A stretch of 64,000 bases of DNA from Kaistia dalseonensis (lineage in GTDB: Bacteria; Pseudomonadota; Alphaproteobacteria; Rhizobiales; Kaistiaceae). Both the position numbers and the translations under genes were made by a program. Positions 55,729-63,392 of the stretch are shown in pieces. Each line of letters opens with the position of its first letter. Position 1 is the stretch's first letter. Under the pieces are notes generated by a model. That model saw only the letters and a list, made by a program, of their open reading frames with translations. It ran no database searches and was not told the origin of the DNA. The stretch is taken from assembly GCF_030814715.1 (NCBI RefSeq), contig NZ_JAUSVO010000001.1, forward strand, positions 992,001 to 1,056,000. The letters are read 5' to 3'.

Positions 55729-57563
55729 CAGGCGACGTCCTTGTTCGAGGTCTGGATGTGGGTACGGGCGGCGGCCGCGAGGCGTTCGGCCCAGCGGTCG
55801 ACATCGAGCGCGTTCACCTCTGCCACCGTCTGCCGCCATTCGGCCGGGATAGCGCCCTCGCCGGCATAGGCGCCACAGATCGCGCCCGCCATGGCGGCTA
55901 TCGTGTCCGTATCGCCGCGCAGATTGCCCGCAATCTCGATCGCGACCCTGGGATCGCCCTTGGCGTAATCGGCGATCGCAATGGCGGCCGGCACGGATTC
56001 CGTCGTCGGCTCGCCAGCGCCCACAATGTCGGAGATCAGGCGGACGAGTTCGACCTTGGATCGGGCTCCGGCGGCGAGCCGCCGGCCATGCTCGATCCGC
56101 GAGGCGACATCGGCGGAATAGATCCAGTTGCCCCGCCGCTGGCCGATCCGGGCGCCCTCGAGCGCCTGCTCCATCACATGGTCCCAGTCCTTGCCGGCAA
56201 TGGCGGCTGCAATGGCGGCCGCGAGCGCATTGGCGCCGGAAATAGCCGGGCTCGTATTGTGGGTCGGCAGGCAGGCGGTCGTGACGATATCGGTGAGCCT
56301 CTCCAGCGAGAGACCGGCCAATGCGCCAAAGACGCCAATCGGCGCAATGCGCATGGCCGCGCCATTGGTCACGCCGAACTTGCCGATCTCCTCGACCGGA
56401 GCGCCGGCCTGATAGGCCATCAGCGCGCGCTTGGTGCTCGGTCCGACGGCGAGCGAGTTCTCGCCGCCAACGCCGACGAACCACTCATTCAGCCGGGCAG
56501 CTACCGTCGCGGGGCCGAAGCCGTCTTCGAGCGCGTCGGTCAGCGCCAGGGCCTGCTCAGTATCGTCGGTGATCCGCCCCGCGGGGTAGCCGGCATGATA
56601 GGGGCTGTCGGCCGGACCGGGCTGCATCGTCATCCGCCAGGGCGGCGCCGGCAGGAAGGAATTCGGCATGCCGAACGCGTCGCCGCAGGCCGTGCCCCAC
56701 AGCGCGCCGCGCACGCGCTCCTCGAACGTCGGTGGCGCATCGACCGCGGGTTCTGTCACGAAAGCCGCCCATGAGCCCCAGCCCTCGCAGGCCCTCGCCG
56801 CGATTTCCGCGGCAATCCGCCCGGCATCGGCATTCGAATCGCCCTGCAGCGTGCGGGCGAGAAACGTGCCGCCGAATGTGTCGCCCGCGCCCGTCGTATC
56901 GACGACATTGGCCTTCACGGCTGCAATCGGGATTTCCGCGCTGTTCTGGCGAATGACGGCGCCTTCTTCGCCGCGCGTAACGACGAGCGTCGACGCGGCA
57001 AGCGTTCCGAGCGTCTCGAACTGACGCTCATCGACGATGACCGTGTGCCAGCGATGCCGGCGGGCCTCCAGCGCCGGCTCGCCGACCAGGCTTGCCGCAA
57101 TGCCACGCCGTTCTGCGGCGGCCAGCAGGATCTCTGTCCACTCGCCCCAGACCGGGGCGATGATGAGATGGGTGACATCGGCGAGGATCGCTTCGACATC
57201 ATAGGGGCGAACGCTGAGCAGCCGCGTGGACCAGGACGATCGTCGTTGGCCGTCATAAACCATGACACAGCGGGCCGGCTCGTCGCTGACACGGGGCGAG
57301 CGAGAGAGATCGACACCAGCCTGCCGGAGCATGGTCAGCGTCGCCTCATGCGACCCCTCCGCCGGCAAGGGATGCCAGAGCGCGGCCGGCAGGCCCTGAT
57401 GGCGTAGCGCGAGCGCGATGGTCATCGCCGCGCCGCCAGGCAGCCACTCTCCCGAAGCGCTGGGGTTCGGATAGAGCACAGCCACCTCCGACGAGCCCGG
57501 ATGGCGATCCGCCGCGAAGATCAGATCGAACATAGCTGCGCTGCCAGCGACGAGAATCGTCAT
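55728..57563 (-). CDS. PfkB sugar kinase fused to ADP-ribosylglycohydrolase-family domain
   Basis: A 611-residue fusion. Residues 1-265 are a PfkB/ribokinase-type kinase with LPGGAAMTIALAL and the catalytic DTTGAGDTFGG (D228). Residues about 283-605 are an ADP-ribosylglycohydrolase-family domain: RGALWGTACGDAFGMP, metal ligands in RITDDTEQALALTDAL, and LRGDTDTIAAMAGAICGAYA. The start at ATG 57563 is set by AAAGGA seven bases upstream. E. coli encodes the two as separate neighbours (yegV, yegU). The domain fusion implies that the ARH product or substrate also serves the kinase. Coupled to nucleoside hydrolase. Confidence 0.88.
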   Translation of the reverse strand: MTILVAGSAAMFDLIFAADRHPGSSEVAVLYPNPSASGEWLPGGAAMTIALALRHQGLPAALWHPLPAEGSHEATLTMLRQAGVDLSRSPRVSDEPARCVMVYDGQRRSSWSTRLLSVRPYDVEAILADVTHLIIAPVWGEWTEILLAAAERRGIAASLVGEPALEARRHRWHTVIVDERQFETLGTLAASTLVVTRGEEGAVIRQNSAEIPIAAVKANVVDTTGAGDTFGGTFLARTLQGDSNADAGRIAAEIAARACEGWGSWAAFVTEPAVDAPPTFEERVRGALWGTACGDAFGMPNSFLPAPPWRMTMQPGPADSPYHAGYPAGRITDDTEQALALTDALEDGFGPATVAARLNEWFVGVGGENSLAVGPSTKRALMAYQAGAPVEEIGKFGVTNGAAMRIAPIGVFGALAGLSLERLTDIVTTACLPTHNTSPAISGANALAAAIAAAIAGKDWDHVMEQALEGARIGQRRGNWIYSADVASRIEHGRRLAAGARSKVELVRLISDIVGAGEPTTESVPAAIAIADYAKGDPRVAIEIAGNLRGDTDTIAAMAGAICGAYAGEGAIPAEWRQTVAEVNALDVDRWAERLAAAARTHIQTSNKDVA

Positions 57564-57596
57564 CGCATATCCTTTCCGGCTCATCCGAATTCATGT

Positions 57597-57633
57597 TTGG
57601 CGCTTAGAAGAGGTATAGTCTATAATACCTCTT
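57597..57633. promoter_or_regulatory. GntR operator in divergent promoter
   Basis: AAGAGGTAT and ATACCTCTT (57608-57616 / 57625-57633) form a perfect inverted repeat with an 8-base spacer, of the GGTATA-type seen for HutC/UTRA GntR regulators. TTGGCG (57597-57602), 18 bases, TATAAT (57621-57626) would be a plus-strand promoter lying under it. Confidence 0.7.
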
Positions 57634-57717
57634 GCGATCAAGAGCCACGGGATCAAAACGCTTGCCTGCAACCGCGTGACAGGGCACCCAGTCTGCGAGA
57701 GGACCGAAGGGGAAAGA

Positions 57718-58485
57718 ATGCGATCCGAACCGATCATCCAGGTTGACCGCGACCTGATCGACCACGCCTCGCCGGTCCCCGTCTTCATGCAGGTCGAGCA
57801 GGATCTGCGCCGTCAGATCCTGAATGGCGCGCTGAAAAGCGGCGGACGACTGCCGCGCGAGACGGAACTCGCCAAGCTCTATGGCATCAGCCGCATGACC
57901 GTGCGCCGCGCCCTGGAAGGGCTCGCCGATGCGCGTCTCGTGCGCCGCGCCCATGGCGTCGGCACGATCGTGACGCCCCCGCCCCTGCCCGTCACCTGCG
58001 ATCTCGGCCTGATGATCAGCTTCGCCGAACAGCTTCGCCGCCAGGGTCATGAGGCGGCAACCACGGTCGACATGCAGGCACGGGTCGTTCCGCCGGCCCA
58101 GATACGCCAGGCGCTCGCCATAGACGACACTGAACAGACCGTGGTGATCCGCCGCGTCATCGCCATCGACCATCGCCCGATCGTGATGAATACGTCATGG
58201 CTGCCGGCAGCGCTTTTTCCCGGGCTCGACCGGGAAGAACTCTCCGGCGGGTCTCTCTGGAGCACGCTTCTCGCCCGCTACGATGTGCGGACGGTCCGCG
58301 CGGACAACATGGTGGAACTGGTGAACGCCTCGGCCGACGAGGCCCGCCTTCTCCATGTCGAAGAAGATGCTCCGCTGCTGCGGCTGACCGGCACGGTGTT
58401 CGGCGAGAACGACCGGCGCCTCGAATATTCAACGGCGCTCTGGGCCGGCAATGTGCGGTTCCATTTCCTGTCGCAGACGAGTTGA
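57718..58485 (+). CDS. GntR/HutC-family regulator with UTRA domain
   Basis: A 255-residue regulator. The winged helix (about 20-85) includes LRRQILNGALKSGGRLPRET and LAKLYGISRMTVRRALEGLA. The UTRA ligand-binding domain covers about 105-245. The ATG at 57718 follows AAGGGGAAAG. It diverges from the PfkB-ARH/nucleoside-hydrolase operon across a palindromic operator and so probably represses that operon and itself. Position and domain type match E. coli YegW, which lies beside yegTUV. Confidence 0.88.
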   Translation: MRSEPIIQVDRDLIDHASPVPVFMQVEQDLRRQILNGALKSGGRLPRETELAKLYGISRMTVRRALEGLADARLVRRAHGVGTIVTPPPLPVTCDLGLMISFAEQLRRQGHEAATTVDMQARVVPPAQIRQALAIDDTEQTVVIRRVIAIDHRPIVMNTSWLPAALFPGLDREELSGGSLWSTLLARYDVRTVRADNMVELVNASADEARLLHVEEDAPLLRLTGTVFGENDRRLEYSTALWAGNVRFHFLSQTS

Positions 58486-58520
58486 CGGCCGCCAATTTCG
58501 TCTGGTTCGATCGCGCGTGG

Positions 58521-59249
58521 TCAGCCTCTCTGGGCCTCGCGCAATTCGCGCAGCGGCGCGGCGTCCATGATCGATGGATCCACCAGATCCCAGGCGAGCG
58601 AGGCTGGCTGAACGCGGGCGCCGGTCATGAGCGTGCGCGTCGGCGTCACGATGATGTCGGCGGTCACATCGGATGAGCCGACAGGCAGGTCTTCCTCGGC
58701 GAGTTGGATATCGTGGACGATCGCCGCGACCGGGGTCGCTGCCCCCACGACGCCGATCTCCGAGAAGATGCCCCATTCGAGATCGAGATAGGCATGGCCC
58801 ATCCCGAAGCGCAGGCCTCTCCGCGTGATGGCCGACGCGCCGGCAATGACGAGGTCGAAGACGCCATGCGCGCGCAATTCGGCCAGCGAGACGAGCCGGC
58901 CGAAGTGATCGACGCCGTCGAGCCAGGCCGCGAAGGGTGCGTCGCCGGCCGGCACGTCGGCGGGATCGAGCAGGATGAAACCGCGATGGAGGCCGTAAGA
59001 CGGCAGGACCATCGTCTTGCCATCCTCGATCAGGCGGCGGCGAAGGGGAACGAGCCCGTTATCGGGCGTGACGAAGACGTGCCGGGCCGCCGCATAGACG
59101 GGCTCCGCCGCGAGGCGCTCGGCAGCTATGTCACCGCCCTCAAAGCCGGGAATGAACTGCGTGAAGTCGAAATGGAAACGCGAATCCGGCTGCGCATGGA
59201 GCCGCATTTCGCGGCTGATCGCCTCGGCTATGGTCCGTCTGGCGGACAT
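58521..59249 (-). CDS. 5-formyltetrahydrofolate cyclo-ligase-like protein
   Basis: A 242-residue protein of the 5-FTHF cyclo-ligase (COG0212) superfamily. FHFDFTQFIPGFEGGDIAAE is the N-terminal signature of a distinct subgroup, and RRGLRFGMGHAYLDLEWG resembles the C-terminal ATP/glycine-rich motif of cyclo-ligases. The typical N-terminal lysine/arginine ATP loop is not evident. ATG 59249 is preceded by AGGAA eight bases upstream. It lies at the end of the sugar-transport operon, suggesting a catabolic rather than folate role. Substrate unknown. Confidence 0.7.
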   Translation of the reverse strand: MSARRTIAEAISREMRLHAQPDSRFHFDFTQFIPGFEGGDIAAERLAAEPVYAAARHVFVTPDNGLVPLRRRLIEDGKTMVLPSYGLHRGFILLDPADVPAGDAPFAAWLDGVDHFGRLVSLAELRAHGVFDLVIAGASAITRRGLRFGMGHAYLDLEWGIFSEIGVVGAATPVAAIVHDIQLAEEDLPVGSSDVTADIIVTPTRTLMTGARVQPASLAWDLVDPSIMDAAPLRELREAQRG

Positions 59250-59283
59250 GTCCTTGGTTCCTGATGCAGGGAAGAGGATAGGC

Positions 59284-59308
59284 TGCGCCGCCGGGAGAGA
59301 GCGGCGCA
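59284..59308. terminator. Intercistronic hairpin after binding-protein gene
   Basis: TGCGCCGC and GCGGCGCA, perfect 8-bp stem with a 9-base loop, between the binding-protein stop and the cyclo-ligase-like gene. Confidence 0.45.
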
Positions 59309-59339
59309 ACCGGATCGTCGCTGGAACCGCGCAAATGGC

Positions 59340-60278
59340 TCAGCAGCCGGCCTTGTATTCGTACTTGTCCGCCATTTCGGGCTCAGACGCCTTGATCGTC
59401 ACGATCTCGGTGAACGTCGTCTTCTCAACCGGCTTTCCAGCGGCCAGCGCGGCGGCGGTTTCCACGGCGAGTTCGCCCTCGCGGCGCGGATCCTGCGCGA
59501 TCAGGGCATGGATCTGGCCGTTCTTGAGCGCGCTCACCTCGGGGCCGGCGGCATCATAGGCCACAACCTTCACGGCTCCCGCGTTCGCCTGCCGCAATCC
59601 GGTGACGGCGCCGATGGCGCCCAGATCGTTCGTCACGAATATGCCCGCGACGTCGGGATCCTTTGCGAGGATCGCCGTGATCATCTCGGTCGCTTGCTGC
59701 GGGTTCGTATAGAACTGCTGTCCGAGATAGGTGATTCCTGGATAGCCCTTGATCTCGGCTTCGAAGCCGGCGGTGCGCTCGTCCTGGGCCGTCGTGCCGG
59801 GCGGGTTGGTCATGACGACAACCTTGCCCTTGCCGGCGAGGAGCTCGTTCATCGCGATGGCAGCGCGCTTGCCGCCTTCCTTGTTGTCCGTGACGATCCT
59901 CGTCTTGACGAAGCTGTCGTCATTGATCGTCTGATCGGCCGTCAGCACATGGATGCCGAGGGAATCGAGCTGCTTCATCGGGGCGATCAGCGCCTGCGCG
60001 TCGACGGGAACGATAGCGGCTGCGGTGGGCTTCGCGGCCGCTATGGCATTGACGATCGGGATCTGCTGGTCCGGGCCCCACTGATCGGATGCCGATACCG
60101 TCAGATCGATGCCGAGCTCGGCTGCCTTCGCCTTCGCGCCACAGGCCATGGCTTCGTAGAAGGGGCTGCCCTTCACGCCCAGCACGAGCGCTAGGCTCGT
60201 ATCGGCGGCAAAGGCCGGTCCGGTGGCGAGGGTCGCCGCAATCGTAGCGAACACCGCAATATGTGAAACGCGCTTCAT
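59340..60278 (-). CDS. Ribose-type ABC periplasmic binding protein
   Basis: A 312-residue periplasmic sugar-binding protein of the RbsB family (peripla_BP_4). Signal peptide MKRVSHIAVFATIAATLATG, cleavage near AFA-AD at residue 25. LVLGVKGSPFYEAMACGAKA is the usual first ligand strand, followed by PVDAQALIAPMKQLDSLGIH and VTNDLGAIGAVTGLRQA. Ligand likely ribose or a furanosyl compound, inferred from family and from the nucleoside hydrolase and kinase nearby. Flanked by hairpins on both sides. Confidence 0.87.
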   Translation of the reverse strand: MKRVSHIAVFATIAATLATGPAFAADTSLALVLGVKGSPFYEAMACGAKAKAAELGIDLTVSASDQWGPDQQIPIVNAIAAAKPTAAAIVPVDAQALIAPMKQLDSLGIHVLTADQTINDDSFVKTRIVTDNKEGGKRAAIAMNELLAGKGKVVVMTNPPGTTAQDERTAGFEAEIKGYPGITYLGQQFYTNPQQATEMITAILAKDPDVAGIFVTNDLGAIGAVTGLRQANAGAVKVVAYDAAGPEVSALKNGQIHALIAQDPRREGELAVETAAALAAGKPVEKTTFTEIVTIKASEPEMADKYEYKAGC

Positions 60279-60312
60279 GTCCTTGTTCCTTCTCTGGCTG
60301 GTCTCGTGATGT

Positions 60313-60335
60313 CCGGGTGCCGTTTCCGGCCCCGG
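60313..60335. terminator. Hairpin between permease and binding-protein genes
   Basis: CCGGG-T-GCCG-TTTC-CGGC-CCCGG: nine base pairs with one bulged T. Probably separates expression of the abundant binding protein from the permease. Confidence 0.4.
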
Positions 60336-60352
60336 ATTCGTGGTTCTTGGCT

Positions 60353-61414
60353 TCAGGCGCGCTCGCGGGCGCGTCGCTTGAGCTGATCGGTGAAGACCGA
60401 AATGATGAGCACCGCCCCCATCGCGACGGTCTGCCAGAAGGGCGGGATGCCGATGATGACGAAGCCGTTCAGCAGCACGATCGGAATGAACACGCCGATG
60501 ACGGTGCCGATGATGCTGCCGGTGCCGCCGAAGAGGCTCGTGCCGCCGAGAATGACGGCGGAAATGGTGGCGAGATTGTCCATGGCGTGGCCAGCGATGG
60601 TCGTCGTGCCGTAGCGAGCGAGCGACATGATCGCCGCGACGCCGGCAAGCCCGCCCGAGATCGCATAGATGACGATCAGCCTCTGCGCGATGCGGATGCC
60701 GCTCCGCCGCGCCGCCTCGCTATTGGAGCCGATCGCGTAGACATGGACGCCGAAGCGGGTGAGATGCAGGACGATCGCGCCGAGGATCGCCGTCAGGACC
60801 GCGATCTGAACCAGATTGGGCAGGCCGAAGAGACCCACCCCGCCCAGCCCCATGACCAGAAGCTCGGGGACTGCCCTGACGTCGATGCCTCCCGTCAGGA
60901 TCTGGGCGCCCCCGAGCGCCATGCCGAGCGTTCCGAGCGTCACGATCAACGGAGGTATCCGCGCGACCGCAACCAGGAATCCGTTGAGCGCGCCCCAGAG
61001 CGCGCCGGACAGGATGGCAGCCACTGCGCCAATGACCACCACGCCGAGACTGGCATTGGTCGTGCCATAGGCGCCGCCGCCCTGATCGCCGGCGAGCATG
61101 AGCATGACGCGCGCAGCGACAACAGAGGAAAAGACGAGCACGGCCCCAATGGAAAGATCGACGCCGGCCGCGATCATGACGAAGGTCTGCCCGACAGCAA
61201 GAACGAGCAGGATCGCCGCATTGACCGCGATATTGGACAGGTTGAAGGAGGAGCCGAACTGCGTCGGCCGCAGGATCGTGAAGATCGCGATCAGTGCGAT
61301 CAGCAGCAGGAAAACCCAGCCGCCGCCGACCAGACGGCTCCAGTCTCTCGGGGCGCCTTCCTCGGCCGCAACATCGGACGATGCTGTTCCGATTTTCCGC
61401 CAGCCAATGTTCAT
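60353..61414 (-). CDS. Ribose-type ABC permease
   Basis: A 353-residue permease of the RbsC family (BPD_transp_2), about nine segments after a 30-residue cytoplasmic N-terminus. Typical stretches are GQTFVMIAAGVDLSIGAVLV and NGFLVAVARIPPLIVTLGTL, plus ILGGTSLFGGTGSIIGTVIG. The gene overlaps the ATPase gene by four bases (ATGA). As the only permease in the operon it should homodimerise, as RbsC does. Confidence 0.9.
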   Translation of the reverse strand: MNIGWRKIGTASSDVAAEEGAPRDWSRLVGGGWVFLLLIALIAIFTILRPTQFGSSFNLSNIAVNAAILLVLAVGQTFVMIAAGVDLSIGAVLVFSSVVAARVMLMLAGDQGGGAYGTTNASLGVVVIGAVAAILSGALWGALNGFLVAVARIPPLIVTLGTLGMALGGAQILTGGIDVRAVPELLVMGLGGVGLFGLPNLVQIAVLTAILGAIVLHLTRFGVHVYAIGSNSEAARRSGIRIAQRLIVIYAISGGLAGVAAIMSLARYGTTTIAGHAMDNLATISAVILGGTSLFGGTGSIIGTVIGVFIPIVLLNGFVIIGIPPFWQTVAMGAVLIISVFTDQLKRRARERA

Positions 61415-62178
61415 GACGCCCCCTCCACCGCGAGGCCGCTGGTCATGGCCGCCACTAGGCTTTCGATGGTCGCGTCCCGCGCCTTGAAGCGCGCAACGCG
61501 GCGACCGAGCCTCAGCACCTCGATCCGGTCGGCCACCTTCAGCACCTGAGGCATGTTGTGGCTGATCAGGACGACGGCGACGCCCTGGTCGCGAACCTGG
61601 CGTATGAGGTCGAGGACGCGCTCGGTCTGCACCACGCCGAGCGCGGCCGTTGGCTCATCCATGAAGATGACCTTGTCAGCCCAGAGCGCCGCGCGCGCGA
61701 TGGCAACAGATTGCCGCTGGCCGCCCGAGAGCGAAGCAACCGAAACATGCTGCGACCTGAGCCGCACCCCCAGCCGCTGGAACTGTGCCTCGGCACGCAT
61801 CCGCATGGTTCGCCGATCGACGAAACCCAGCGCGCCGCGCCAGCCGGCAAAGAGCAATTCGCGCCCGAGGAAGAGATTGGCCGCCGGCGTGAGATTGGGC
61901 GCCAGCGCCAGATCCTGGTAGACCGTGGCGATTCCCTTGGCCTGGGCGTCAGTCGGCGCCGCGAAGGCAACCGGCTGGCCATCCAGCAGGATTTCGCCGT
62001 TATCCGGCTTGTCCGTGCCGGAAAGTATCTTCACCAGCGTCGATTTTCCCGCGCCATTATCGCCGATCAGCGCGCAGATTTCGCCGGCATGAACGGCGAA
62101 ATCGGCCCCGTCGAGCGCCGTGACGTGGCCGAACCTGCGCTTGATGCCGCGCGCCTCAAGGAGCGGCGCGCCTGTCAT
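61411..62178 (-). CDS. Sugar ABC importer ATPase (single domain)
   Basis: A 255-residue single-domain ATPase, FrcA-like rather than the tandem RbsA. Walker A GDNGAGKST near residue 38, Q-loop VYQDLALAPNLT, signature LSGGQRQSVAIARA, Walker B VIFMDEPTAAL, and H-loop ISHNM. ATG 62178 overlaps the stop of the small upstream gene (ATGA); the longer frame from 62220 overlaps it without reason. Powers uptake with the permease and binding protein below it. Confidence 0.9.
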   Translation of the reverse strand: MTGAPLLEARGIKRRFGHVTALDGADFAVHAGEICALIGDNGAGKSTLVKILSGTDKPDNGEILLDGQPVAFAAPTDAQAKGIATVYQDLALAPNLTPAANLFLGRELLFAGWRGALGFVDRRTMRMRAEAQFQRLGVRLRSQHVSVASLSGGQRQSVAIARAALWADKVIFMDEPTAALGVVQTERVLDLIRQVRDQGVAVVLISHNMPQVLKVADRIEVLRLGRRVARFKARDATIESLVAAMTSGLAVEGAS

Positions 62179-62474
62179 TCGATCGGACCGAAGCCAATAT
62201 TGTTGGCGTAGGCGAACCACTCATTGTAGCCGGCAATCGTAAGCCGGACCCAATGCTCATAGGCCGCCTCGGCATTCGGAAAACTCCATATTTCGACCGT
62301 CTCGAAATCATGGTTGCCGCGAATGTGATAAGCGCCGACGCGTGCAGCGCCGACGGATTTCGAACGCTCGGCCGAGGCCGACCATTCGGCCTTCAATGCC
62401 GTCTGGCGTTCGTCGGAAAGGTCGTACCAATGCGGCCTTGGACGGGCATAGTGAATCCAGATCGTTTCGCTCAT
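62175..62474 (-). CDS. Small uncharacterised protein (possible ferredoxin-like/Dabb fold)
   Basis: A 99-residue soluble protein, rich in aromatic residues (IWIHYARPRPHWYDLSDERQ, AYHIRGNHDFETVEIWSF, YNEWFAYANNIGFGPIE). I do not recognise a named family with certainty; length and pattern suggest an alpha/beta-barrel (Dabb or NIPSNAP-like) monomer. The middle part resembles the C-terminal part of the next gene upstream (TDWMHGWQHLSIWEATSPEL), so the two may share a fold. Coupled to the ATPase gene by a four-base overlap. Confidence 0.75.
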   Translation of the reverse strand: MSETIWIHYARPRPHWYDLSDERQTALKAEWSASAERSKSVGAARVGAYHIRGNHDFETVEIWSFPNAEAAYEHWVRLTIAGYNEWFAYANNIGFGPIE

Positions 62475-62485
62475 CGGTGGCGCCC

Positions 62486-63205
62486 TCAGTTCGTCGCGAG
62501 GAAATCGGCGAGCGGACGACGCCGGCCGACATAGTGGCGGGATGTGGTGAAGCGGAAATCGAGCACGCGCTCATGCTCGTACATCGCGTGATCGATCAAT
62601 TCGGGACTGGTCGCCTCCCAAATGCTGAGATGCTGCCAGCCATGCATCCAGTCGGTGCGGTGACGGCCCGTCATGTTGATGTTGGCGTCGAGGTCGGCCT
62701 GAAAGGCTATGTCGCAATCGGCGTCGTTCCTGCGCCGCTCTTCGGGGCTCGCTGCCGTCCGCGCATCGTTCCACTCCCAGAAGGCGACGAAGCCCCAGGG
62801 TCGATCGACCGGATCACCAATGCCCTTCACGGTGGAGAGCTCGCGCGGCCCGATCAGCCATTCGGTATCGAAGCGCCGGTTCCAGCCTGCGGCCTCGAGC
62901 CGTACAGTGCCCTCGAGCGCCGCGGTCACGCTCGGCGCCTCGAAGACGCCGGCGAGATCGATATTGTGGGCAAAACCGGTATCGAAGACCATCGGCTCGG
63001 CGACCGACGGATCGAACATCGCCCGGACCGAGAGCTGCCAGCCCTCGTCTGCCAGTTCAGCCAGTACTTGCCCGATGGCGAGGCGCTGGGCCTCCCCGAA
63101 TACCTTCGGCGAGGCCGGCACGCGCTTTGCCAGGAATATGACGGCGCAACCGGTACTGAGCTGGTCGACCGAGAAAACCTGGGTGGCACCTGGGATTAGG
63201 GACAT
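62486..63205 (-). CDS. Uncharacterised two-part protein, first gene of sugar-transport operon
   Basis: A 239-residue soluble protein with no signal peptide. The C-terminal half (FVAFWEWNDARTAAS, then WMHGWQHLSIWEATSPELID) resembles the small protein that follows it, suggesting a repeated alpha/beta-barrel unit. I do not recognise a characterised family. Start at ATG 63205; the frame extends seven codons further to 63226. It heads the operon with the ABC importer, 43 bases downstream of a palindromic operator candidate. Perhaps an isomerase, lyase or hydrolase acting on the imported compound; this is a guess. Confidence 0.75.
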   Translation of the reverse strand: MSLIPGATQVFSVDQLSTGCAVIFLAKRVPASPKVFGEAQRLAIGQVLAELADEGWQLSVRAMFDPSVAEPMVFDTGFAHNIDLAGVFEAPSVTAALEGTVRLEAAGWNRRFDTEWLIGPRELSTVKGIGDPVDRPWGFVAFWEWNDARTAASPEERRRNDADCDIAFQADLDANINMTGRHRTDWMHGWQHLSIWEATSPELIDHAMYEHERVLDFRFTTSRHYVGRRRPLADFLATN

Positions 63206-63247
63206 CGGGACACGCCTCCGCCGCAACGTCCGAGCCTGGGCGCAGAC

Positions 63248-63261
63248 GAAACATATGTTTC
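63248..63261. promoter_or_regulatory. RpiR operator candidate
   Basis: GAAACATATGTTTC, a perfect 14-bp palindrome, with a related imperfect copy GAAGCATTGTTTC at 63278-63290. Both precede the operon that starts at 63205. GAAA-N-TTTC palindromes are usual for RpiR-family regulators. Confidence 0.6.
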
Positions 63262-63350
63262 CGCATCTAATCTAGTGGAAGCATTGTTTCACAAGCTGGC
63301 GAAGCTGTCACCGGGTCTGGACGTTCGTTTTTTAGGCAGGATGACAATCG

Positions 63351-63380
63351 CGCCGCCTGCGATCCGTCAGGCAGCGGCGA
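63351..63380. terminator. Hairpin after RpiR-type gene
   Basis: GCCGCCTG and CAGGCAGCGGC pair with a 2-base bulge around CGATCCGT, a dozen bases past the RpiR-type stop on the minus strand. Confidence 0.4.
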
Positions 63381-63392
63381 TCCGGATCGCCA

